Assembly: GCA_034666705.1 (NCBI GenBank)
Contig: JAXDLH010000334.1
Span: 1 to 10,562, forward strand
DNA: 10,562 nt
Reading direction: 5' to 3'
DNA from: JAXDLH01 sp034666705
Lineage (GTDB): Bacteria; Chloroflexota; UBA6077; SHYK01
A program made the translations under genes and the position numbers. Below, in pieces: positions 4,700-10,562 of this stretch. The notes beneath the pieces were generated by a model, which was given only the letters and a program-made list of their open reading frames with translations, searched no databases and was not told the origin of the DNA. Each line of letters begins with the position of its first letter. Position 1 is the first letter of the stretch.

Positions 4700-7447
4700 A
4701 TGAATGATACCTCCGCCCTCCAAATTGTCACCCAGGCTGTTTTTGGGCTCCTCTTCATCCTCGCCCTGGCTGACGTAGTCCGCCACCGCGACCTCGTCCA
4801 CCTCGAGGTCGCGGCGCTGGTCGGCTCGCTCGGCTTGCCCATCGGTGTCGCCGGCCTCGCCACGCTCCTGGGCATTAAGGCGCCATGGATCAGCACTGCC
4901 ACGGCGCTGTTCATCATCGCTCAGCCGTACCTGCTGCTGAGACTCGTCGCGCAGTTCCGCCCGATCCCCGCGTACCAGCGCTGGATCGCAGGCGGCGCCC
5001 TGCTCGCTTCCTGGGGAGCGCTGCTCCTTCAGGGTCAGCCGCTCTCGCCCTCGATCACGCTGGCCCTCGTCCTCGCCTTCGCATACGTCGAGGGCTATGC
5101 GGTCTATGCGCTCGCGCGGGCCATCCGGATGTCGCGCGGCTTCCGGCGACGCTTGACACTCGCCGCGATCGGCTCCGGCGTGCTCGGCTTCTTGATCCTG
5201 CTGGCTGGCGCCGGCGTCGTGCTCCCAGCCGCAGCACCCGTGATTGCGACGGTCTCGCAGCCGCTGTTGCTGGTTTCTGCCATCGCCTATTACGTCGGAT
5301 TCGCCACGCCCCGCTGGCTGCGCGCGAGCTGGCAAATGGCCGATCTCCAGAGCTTCGTCCTCGGTATCGCGGCGCAGCCGGCCCAGCAGCGACTCACTGC
5401 CGTGCTCGACCAACTCGTCCCGCTTGCCGTCCGCACCGTTGGTGGCTGTGGCGGGGTCGTCGCTCTTGGCGACGTCGACAGCCCGATTCTCACGATCCAT
5501 GCGGACCCGGAGAGCCGCGCCCTTCTCGCCGCCGCCGGCCTCGACTACCTGGACGTGAACGAGCATACGCCGGCGCTGTATCAGGCGATCCACGCGCGCC
5601 ATCCGGTCGTCGCCACACGCTCAACTCTGTGGGGACCCGAGCTCGAGCGACTGGCCGGAGCGCTTGGCGGGGCTGTTGCGGCGACCATCGTCCCCATCGC
5701 CGCGGGTGACGCCACTTTCGGCGTGTTGATCATCTGCTTTTCTCGGAGCCAGATCTTTATCCAGGATGGCGCCACGCTGCTGCGGATGCTCGCCGAGCAG
5801 GCAGCAATCGTGCTGGAGACCAATCGACTGTACGACGTGGCGCGCCACCAGGCCGCCGATCGCGCCCAGCTCGTCCAGCAGCTCGAGGAGCAGAACGCGC
5901 GCCTCGAGGACGCCAGCCGCCTCAAGAGCGAGTTCCTCGCCAACATGAGCCACGAGCTGCGCACGCCGTTGAACGCCATTCTCGGGTTCTCTGACTTGCT
6001 GCGCACGGAGAGCGACGGGGAGTACGACCAGGCCACTCGAGCGCTCTATCTGCAGACCATTCACAGCAGCGGTGAGCACCTGCTGCAGCTCATCAACGAG
6101 GTGCTCGACCTCTCCAAGGTCGAGGCGGGCAAGATGGAGCTGAACCTGGAGGTTGTCCGCGTCGCGGGCGCAGTGAGCGAGGCCTTTGCGACCATCGCCC
6201 CGCTTGCCGCCAAAAAGTCCATCTCGACCGGACGCGACATACCTCCAGATCTGGCGGTGGTCGCCGACACCGGCAAGGTCAAACAGATGCTCTTCAACCT
6301 GCTATCGAACGCTATCAAGTTCACGCCCATCGGCGGAGCCGTCACCGTCGTCGCCCAGCAAACGGACGATGCTGTGGAGATCGCGGTGGCCGACACCGGC
6401 ATCGGAATTGCGAAGCGCGACCTCAGTCGGCTATTCCGCGAGTTCCAGCAGCTCGATGCCGGGCCCAACCGCAACTACGAGGGCACCGGCCTGGGCCTCG
6501 CCCTCACGAAGCGACTCGTCGAGCTACACGGCGGCAGCGTCGACGTGGAGAGCACACCTGGCGAGGGCACCCGTTTCACCCTCCGGTTTCCACTGCGCAG
6601 CCTCGCCGAGGTGGAGGAGCAGGCTGTCGCACCCGCGCCGCCCCTGCTCCGACCGGTGGGCCCCCCCACGAGCGGCCCGCTGGTTCTGGTAGTCGACGAT
6701 GATCCGCGCGCCTCGGACTTGCTCGTCGTATATCTCGAGCAGAGCGGCTACCGCACCGAGGTTGCGACCAGCGGCCACCAGGCGCTGGAGCGCGCGCGCG
6801 CCCATCAGCCGTTCGCCATCACCCTCGACGTGCTCCTCCCGGACCTCGACGGCTGGGCGGTGCTCCGAGACCTGAAGTCCGACCCCGTCACCCGCGACGT
6901 GCCAGTCATCGTCGTCTCGGTGGTCGACGAGACCGAGATGGGCCGGGCGCTCGGCGCCGTCGACTATCTGGTGAAACCGGTGGATCGCCAGGCGCTGCTC
7001 GCCCGCCTCGATCGCTTTGCCTTCACTGCGCAGCTAGCGGCGAACCAGGTTCGGGTACTTGTGGCGGACGACGACCCCGCCGCGGTCGAGATTCTGGCGA
7101 ACATGCTCGATTCGGCTGGCTTTACGCCGTTGCGGGCATACGGCGGCGCCGAAGCGATCGAGCTGGCGCTCCGCACGATTCCCGACCTCATGCTGCTCGA
7201 CCTGATGATGCCCGAGGTGAGTGGCTTCGACGTCGTGGCCGCGTTGCGCGAGGATCCAACGACGAAAGACGTGCCCATCCTGATCGTCACCGCCAAGGAG
7301 TTATCGATGGAGGACAAACGCGCTTTGAACGGCCACGTCGCCGCCATCATCCAGAAGGCCGGCCTCGCGCCTCTCGAGCTCGTCGCCTGGCTGAACCGGC
7401 TCGTCAGCCAGGGCACCCAGCACGAGGTCACGTCCCGTGCCAGTTGA
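4700..7447 (+). CDS. 7TM-GAF hybrid histidine kinase with two receiver domains
   Basis: This encodes a 915-residue membrane sensor kinase. Seven hydrophobic helices (about 8-27, 36-56, 64-84, 94-111, 118-140, 152-176, 180-202) precede a GAF-like sensor (about 225-385) and a coiled coil (about 372-410). HisKA follows with the H-box 'SHELRTPLNAIL', phospho-acceptor His418. HATPase_c has N-box N533/N537, G1 'DTGIGI' and G2 'GTGLGL' (595-600). Two receivers follow: REC1 with acidic D666-D668, acceptor D710 and K759, and REC2 with D790, acceptor D834 and K886. All catalytic residues are present, so both receivers look functional. I chose the ATG at 4700 because the membrane domain begins right after it; the upstream frame is not protein-like, although the ribosome site here is weak (CAGG). 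The next gene overlaps its end by 11 nt. The signal is unknown. Confidence 0.92.
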   Translation: MNDTSALQIVTQAVFGLLFILALADVVRHRDLVHLEVAALVGSLGLPIGVAGLATLLGIKAPWISTATALFIIAQPYLLLRLVAQFRPIPAYQRWIAGGALLASWGALLLQGQPLSPSITLALVLAFAYVEGYAVYALARAIRMSRGFRRRLTLAAIGSGVLGFLILLAGAGVVLPAAAPVIATVSQPLLLVSAIAYYVGFATPRWLRASWQMADLQSFVLGIAAQPAQQRLTAVLDQLVPLAVRTVGGCGGVVALGDVDSPILTIHADPESRALLAAAGLDYLDVNEHTPALYQAIHARHPVVATRSTLWGPELERLAGALGGAVAATIVPIAAGDATFGVLIICFSRSQIFIQDGATLLRMLAEQAAIVLETNRLYDVARHQAADRAQLVQQLEEQNARLEDASRLKSEFLANMSHELRTPLNAILGFSDLLRTESDGEYDQATRALYLQTIHSSGEHLLQLINEVLDLSKVEAGKMELNLEVVRVAGAVSEAFATIAPLAAKKSISTGRDIPPDLAVVADTGKVKQMLFNLLSNAIKFTPIGGAVTVVAQQTDDAVEIAVADTGIGIAKRDLSRLFREFQQLDAGPNRNYEGTGLGLALTKRLVELHGGSVDVESTPGEGTRFTLRFPLRSLAEVEEQAVAPAPPLLRPVGPPTSGPLVLVVDDDPRASDLLVVYLEQSGYRTEVATSGHQALERARAHQPFAITLDVLLPDLDGWAVLRDLKSDPVTRDVPVIVVSVVDETEMGRALGAVDYLVKPVDRQALLARLDRFAFTAQLAANQVRVLVADDDPAAVEILANMLDSAGFTPLRAYGGAEAIELALRTIPDLMLLDLMMPEVSGFDVVAALREDPTTKDVPILIVTAKELSMEDKRALNGHVAAIIQKAGLAPLELVAWLNRLVSQGTQHEVTSRAS

Positions 7448-7841
7448 GCCGCCCGCCAACTCGCTGATCCTCGTCGTGGAGGACAATCCGACCAACCTGT
7501 TGCTGACCTCGGCGATCCTGCGCCGCGCGGGATACAGCATTGTGGCTGCCCAGTCTGCCGAAGAAGCCTGGGTCTGCCTGGACAAGGTCGAGCCGGTCGC
7601 GATTCTGATGGACATCCAACTGCCGGGGAAAGACGGCCTGACGCTGACGCGCGAGATCCGAGCGAACCCCGCCAAGGCGCACATCCCGATCATTGCGCTC
7701 ACCGCGAACGCCATGCAAGGCGATGCCGAGCGGTGCCGCGCGGCGGGATGTGACGAATACCTGACGAAGCCGGTGCAGGCGCTAGCGCTGACTACGACGC
7801 TGACCCGAGTCACCGAGCTACGCAACAGACTCTTCGCATGA
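7437..7841 (+). CDS. Stand-alone single-domain response regulator (CheY/DivK-like)
   Basis: The 134-residue protein is a receiver domain with no output domain. It has the acidic pair in 'LVVEDNP', phospho-acceptor D59 in 'ILMDIQLPGKDG', the threonine in 'ALTANAMQGD' and K111 in 'YLTKP'. This style ('LTANAMQGDAERC.AAGCDEYLTKP') is typical of DivK-like receivers that act by protein contact or as phosphate shuttles. The start is GTG at 7437, inside the kinase gene (11-nt overlap), with GAGG at 7424-7427 nine nt upstream. Its stop overlaps the next ATG (ATGA), so the three genes should be translated together. A likely role is to carry phosphate between the kinase and the cyclase, or to adjust the kinase; this is inference. 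Confidence 0.9.
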   Translation: MPVEPPANSLILVVEDNPTNLLLTSAILRRAGYSIVAAQSAEEAWVCLDKVEPVAILMDIQLPGKDGLTLTREIRANPAKAHIPIIALTANAMQGDAERCRAAGCDEYLTKPVQALALTTTLTRVTELRNRLFA

Positions 7842-8905
7842 GCGAGGCACCGTATCGCGTCCTGATCGTCGACGACCACGAGGACAACCGGGTACTGGCC
7901 GCGGCCTTCCTCAAGCCACTCGGCTGCGAGGTCACGGTGGCATCCGACGGCCTTGAATGCCTGCGCGCGGTCGAGCGGCGCCCGCCGGATCTCATCTTGC
8001 TCGACGTGATGATGCCGGGGATGGACGGCTTGACCGCCTGCCGCTGGCTGAAGCAGCACGCGGCCTTCCACCACATTCCGATCGTGCTGATTACCGCCCT
8101 GAACGCTACTTCCGACCGCGTCGCCGGGATCGAGGCCGGTGCTGACGACTTCGTTACCAAGCCGTTCAATCGTCAGGAGCTGATGGCACGCGTGCGCTCC
8201 CTGCTGCGCGTCAAGCGCCTCGCGGAGAGCGAACGGCTACACCTCCGCCAGACCCTCGAGCGCTATGTCGACTCGGCGGTCGCGCAGATTCTCCTGGATA
8301 CTCCCGAGATCGCTCGCCCGGGCGGACAGCGCCGCGAGGCCTCCGTGCTCTTCGCCGATATCCGAGGCTTCTCCACCTGGTCGGAGGACATCCCACCGGA
8401 GTCCGTCGTGGAGGTGATGAACACCTTCCTCGGCAGCGCCATCGACGTCGTGTTCCGCAATGGCGGTACGGTCGACAAGTTTACTGGCGACGGCCTGATG
8501 GCCATTTTCGGTGCGCCCCTTCGCCACGCTGCGCACGCCCAGCGTGCAGTCGCTGCGGCGCTCGGCATCATCGGTGCGGCTGAGGCGATCACCCACCTTT
8601 CGCTCACCGAGCCCTTGCCAGTCGGCTGCGGGGTGAACTCTGGCGAGATGGTGATCGGGAACATCGGCTCGGAGCGGCGTTTAGATTACACGGCGATGGG
8701 CGATGTGGTGAACGTGGCGCGGCGCCTCTCGGACGAGGCCCGCGGCGGCCAGGTGCTGGTCAGCGAGGCAACCTTCAGGGGCCTCGCGGGCGCGGCGACG
8801 GAGGACCTGGGACATATTCCCGTCAAGGGCCGGCACGCGCCGGTTCACGTGTTTACGGTCAGCTCGCTTGCTCACCTGGAGTTTGCACCACGCCTCTCCG
8901 CGTGA
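7838..8905 (+). CDS. Response regulator fused to a class III adenylate/guanylate cyclase
   Basis: This 355-residue protein is probably a phosphorylation-controlled nucleotide cyclase. The receiver (about 1-125) has 'IVDDHED', acceptor D56 in 'LILLDVMMPGMDG' and K108 in 'FVTKPFN'. A short helical linker ('LAESERLHLRQTLERYVD') leads into the cyclase domain (about 165-345). Metal-binding aspartates are D174 ('FADIRGFS') and D218 ('DKFTGDGLMAIFG'). The substrate lysine is K214, the base-contact position is T285 ('DYTAMGDVVNVARR'), and the transition-state residues are N292 and R296. Every residue for a homodimeric catalytic site is present, and K with T at the base positions favours ATP, hence cAMP. 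The ATG overlaps the previous stop (ATGA). It is the only enzymatic output in the operon and has no predicted membrane segment. Confidence 0.93.
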   Translation: MSEAPYRVLIVDDHEDNRVLAAAFLKPLGCEVTVASDGLECLRAVERRPPDLILLDVMMPGMDGLTACRWLKQHAAFHHIPIVLITALNATSDRVAGIEAGADDFVTKPFNRQELMARVRSLLRVKRLAESERLHLRQTLERYVDSAVAQILLDTPEIARPGGQRREASVLFADIRGFSTWSEDIPPESVVEVMNTFLGSAIDVVFRNGGTVDKFTGDGLMAIFGAPLRHAAHAQRAVAAALGIIGAAEAITHLSLTEPLPVGCGVNSGEMVIGNIGSERRLDYTAMGDVVNVARRLSDEARGGQVLVSEATFRGLAGAATEDLGHIPVKGRHAPVHVFTVSSLAHLEFAPRLSA

Positions 8906-8909
8906 ATGG

Positions 8910-9374
8910 TTACCCCAGGATCTCGAGGGCTTTCACGGAGCTATCCTCAGGCGCCACGTTGTACTGCACGTCCGCGAGCTTGCCTTGCTCGTCGATCACG
9001 AAGTGACTGCGCGCCATCCCCATCGATTTCACACCATCGCGCTCGCGCTCCCGCCACGTGCCATACGCCTCCGAGACCTGGTGGTCGGCGTCGACGAGCA
9101 GGGGAAACGGCAGGTCGAACTTACTTTTGAAGGCCTGGTGGGATGACTCGTCGTCCGCACTGACGCCCAGCACGATCGCGTTTTTCTCGGTGATGGTCGG
9201 GTACTGGTCGCGGAAGCCGCACGCCTGGATGGTGCAGCCGCGCGTGTCGTCCTTGGGATAGAAATAGAGGACCACGCGCTTGCCTTTGAGATCGCTCAGG
9301 CGAACCGTTTCGCCCTGGTCGTTCTTGGCTGCAAACTCCGGCGCCTGATCGCCAACCTTCAACTCTGCCATCAT
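8910..9374 (-). CDS. bcp: Thioredoxin-dependent peroxiredoxin, BCP/PrxQ type
   Basis: This encodes a 154-residue cytoplasmic peroxidase that reduces H2O2 and organic hydroperoxides, probably using thioredoxin. The peroxidatic cysteine C47 is in 'PKDDTRGCTIQACGFRD' and the resolving C52 is five residues later, the PrxQ spacing. The residue before GC is arginine where proline is usual (DTPGC), but the conserved Pro and Thr (P40, T44) are kept. The fold continues through 'VVLYFYPK', 'GVSADDESSHQAFKSKFDLPFPLLVD' and 'SHFVIDEQGKL'. Two adjacent ATGs exist (9374 and 9371). GGAG at 9380-9383 lies 5 and 8 nt from them, so either may be used. A longer frame back to 9554 lacks family-like sequence. It converges on the cyclase gene with only 4 nt between the stop codons. 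Confidence 0.95.
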   Translation of the reverse strand: MMAELKVGDQAPEFAAKNDQGETVRLSDLKGKRVVLYFYPKDDTRGCTIQACGFRDQYPTITEKNAIVLGVSADDESSHQAFKSKFDLPFPLLVDADHQVSEAYGTWRERERDGVKSMGMARSHFVIDEQGKLADVQYNVAPEDSSVKALEILG

Positions 9375-9597
9375 CACTACTCCAATGCTGCGGGCATCCA
9401 ACGTCCTTGGCAAACCCGCCTGACATTCTGGCACAGCCGCGGTCTGGATTCCACCGCAAGCGGGATGAGAGGGGTGCTCGCCCCGAGCTAGAAACCGAAT
9501 CCCGCCCCAGACCGGCGAACCTAACCCCAGCCGGGGATTGGTGTCGGTCTCCATCCTTGAGCTCGGGGCCTGTGAAGGAGCCCGCGATGGGGACGGC
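9375..9597. other. Structured intergenic gap between the peroxiredoxin and DUF3037 genes
   Basis: No gene is supported in these 223 nt. The region is rich in short inverted pairs. GGATTC (9446-9451) pairs with GAATCC (9497-9502) and encloses CCGC/GCGG (9454-9463) and GGGG/CCCC (9471-9484). CCCC/GGGG occurs again at 9526-9537. It may hold the bcp promoter and a DUF3037 transcript end, but I find no convincing -35/-10 pair or hairpin with a T-run. It could be a small dispersed repeat. Confidence 0.4.
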
Positions 9598-10047
9598 CTA
9601 CAGTTCCGGCTCGCGCTCGGGGGAGGGGGTTGGGGTGACGGGGGTCGTGTCGGTACCGTCCGGCGTGCGGACGACGGTGTCGACGAGGTGGGCGAGGGTG
9701 GTTTCCGGGTCTTCGCTGAGGCCCGTGTGCACTGGTGAGGTCTCGATCACGGTACTGCGCGGGGCGACCAGCCAGTGGAACCGCTCCGAGATCGGGAGTT
9801 CGGCGATCGGCCCGCCGGCCGCGTCGCCCTGGCAGATAAGGGGGATGAGCGCGAGCTGGCGCTCCACCTCGGCAAGATCCAGCCAGGGCGCCAGCGCGGC
9901 GAGGCGGTCGCGATCGAGGGCGATCCGCGCGGCGAGGTACCGGCGGGTCCGGCAAAAGAGGATCACGCCCGCGTTGACGAACTCCTCGCGCTCGACGAGG
10001 GGAACCACCCGGATGACGGCATAGTCAAACGAGCTGGGCGCGGGCAT
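9598..10047 (-). CDS. DUF3037 domain protein
   Basis: This encodes a 149-residue protein of unknown function. The start 'FDYAVIRVVPLVEREEFVNAGVILFC' is the signature of the DUF3037 family, followed by 'IALDRDRLAAL', 'LICQGDAAGGPIAELPISERFHWLVAPRSTVI' and 'SPVHTGLSEDPETTL'. No membrane segment or signal peptide is visible, so it is probably cytoplasmic. The last 20 or so residues are Pro/Thr/Glu-rich and likely disordered. The ATG at 10047 lies inside the end of the HipA-like gene (23-nt overlap), with GAGGA just upstream in that gene. The two should be co-translated, and their products may work together. I know DUF3037 genes as frequent partners of HipA-like kinase genes, but no biochemical role. 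Confidence 0.88.
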   Translation of the reverse strand: MPAPSSFDYAVIRVVPLVEREEFVNAGVILFCRTRRYLAARIALDRDRLAALAPWLDLAEVERQLALIPLICQGDAAGGPIAELPISERFHWLVAPRSTVIETSPVHTGLSEDPETTLAHLVDTVVRTPDGTDTTPVTPTPSPEREPEL

Positions 10048-10562
10048 CTATCGCTTCCTCGACAAAGGCGCGCGGCGCCTGCAGCCGTGCGGAAAGATAC
10101 GCGACGTAGGCGGCGCGGCGCTCGTCGGGGGTGGAGAAGGCAGGGTCATCGCACCAGACGTCGGGGATGCGGGCGACGATGGCGCCGATTACCTCCGGCG
10201 TAAGCCGCGCCGTCAGCGCCTCGTCAACCTGGCGGAGGCTACTCGCCTGGCGCAGGAGCACGTGGTTGCGAATCTCCGGGAAGCGGCTCAGGGCGCGGGC
10301 CGCGTAGTCGGGACCGGCGTAGTGGAAGTAGAGCGCGGCGCCATTGTCGATCAACCACAGCCGCTTATGCCACACGAGCAGGTTCGTGTTCCGCACCGTG
10401 CGGTCCACGTTCGTCACGTACGCATCGAACCAGACGATGCGCGAGGCGAGCTCCGCATCCGGGGCCGGCCCGATCGCGGGGTCGAACGCGAATGAGCCGG
10501 GCAGGTAGTCGAGGGCGAGATTGAGCCCCGCGCTCGCCTTGATCAGCTCCTGAATCTCCGGG
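10025..10562 (-). CDS. HipA-like kinase, C-terminal part (start beyond window)
   Basis: The frame is open to the window edge and gives 178 residues. 'FDAYVTNVDRTVRNTNLLVWHKRLWLIDNGAAL' is the kinase catalytic region of HipA-type proteins. The Asp and Asn of 'NVDRTVRNTN' match the catalytic loop, and the Asp of 'LIDNGA' matches the metal-binding position. The ATP-binding N-lobe is off the window. The remaining C-terminal helices have no output motif that I recognise. A GTG near 10417 is internal, not a start, because matching protein sequence ('DYLPGSFAFDPAIGP...DAELASRIVWFDAY') continues before it. HipA itself phosphorylates a tRNA synthetase; the substrate here is unknown. There is no HipB-like antitoxin gene in view; instead the partner is DUF3037, overlapping by 23 nt. 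Confidence 0.85.
   Translation of the reverse strand, partial: PEIQELIKASAGLNLALDYLPGSFAFDPAIGPAPDAELASRIVWFDAYVTNVDRTVRNTNLLVWHKRLWLIDNGAALYFHYAGPDYAARALSRFPEIRNHVLLRQASSLRQVDEALTARLTPEVIGAIVARIPDVWCDDPAFSTPDERRAAYVAYLSARLQAPRAFVEEAIDARAQLV

Noticed and set aside
9375..9554. N-terminal extension of the peroxiredoxin to 9554
   Set aside because: The added 60 residues are unlike the family, and a ribosome site lies just before the ATG pair at 9371-9374.

Overview
The window is 10.5 kb of GC-rich (roughly two-thirds G+C) bacterial chromosome. The leucyl-tRNA synthetase, the 7TM-GAF hybrid kinase and the Gfo/Idh/MocA dehydrogenase have the look of Chloroflexota (Thermomicrobia/Sphaerobacter-like) proteins. 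That placement is an impression from protein style, not from a search.

Layout. (1) Positions 1-983 (+) hold the 3' part of a Gfo/Idh/MocA NAD(P)-dependent dehydrogenase. (2) Positions 984-1702 are a repeat-rich island around one small GIY-YIG endonuclease gene (1213-1506, +). A 28-bp perfect inverted repeat (1148-1175 and 1560-1587) flanks the gene, with a degraded outer copy on each side. Each repeat can fold into a small bulged hairpin with a conserved foot, like a REP element. (3) Positions 1703-4138 (-) encode leucyl-tRNA synthetase, preceded by a GC-rich hairpin leader and by tRNA-Ala(GGC) (4306-4377, -) with its own promoter and intrinsic terminator. (4) Positions 4378-4699 are a divergent regulatory gap with the tRNA promoter on one strand and, on the other, a -35-like box, a near-perfect dyad and a hairpin-rich leader. 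(5) Positions 4700-8905 (+) form a tightly overlapping three-gene signalling operon: a 7TM-GAF hybrid histidine kinase with two receivers, a stand-alone receiver, and a receiver fused to a class III nucleotide cyclase. (6) Positions 8910-9374 (-) encode a BCP/PrxQ-type peroxiredoxin, convergent with the operon and only 4 nt from it. (7) Positions 9598-10562 (-) hold an overlapping pair: the C-terminal part of a HipA-like kinase followed by a DUF3037 protein.

The signalling operon reads as one pathway: a membrane or GAF-sensed signal leads to His418 phosphorylation, then distribution among four receivers, and finally control of a cyclase whose substrate residues suggest cAMP. No HPt domain is present in the window, so how phosphate moves between receivers is open.

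The strongest candidate for something under-described is the GIY-YIG/repeat island. A lone nuclease gene nested in hairpin repeats, with lower GC than its neighbour, resembles the REP/RAYT arrangement but with a different nuclease family. The HipA-like/DUF3037 pair and the HPt-less four-receiver cyclase operon are secondary points of interest.
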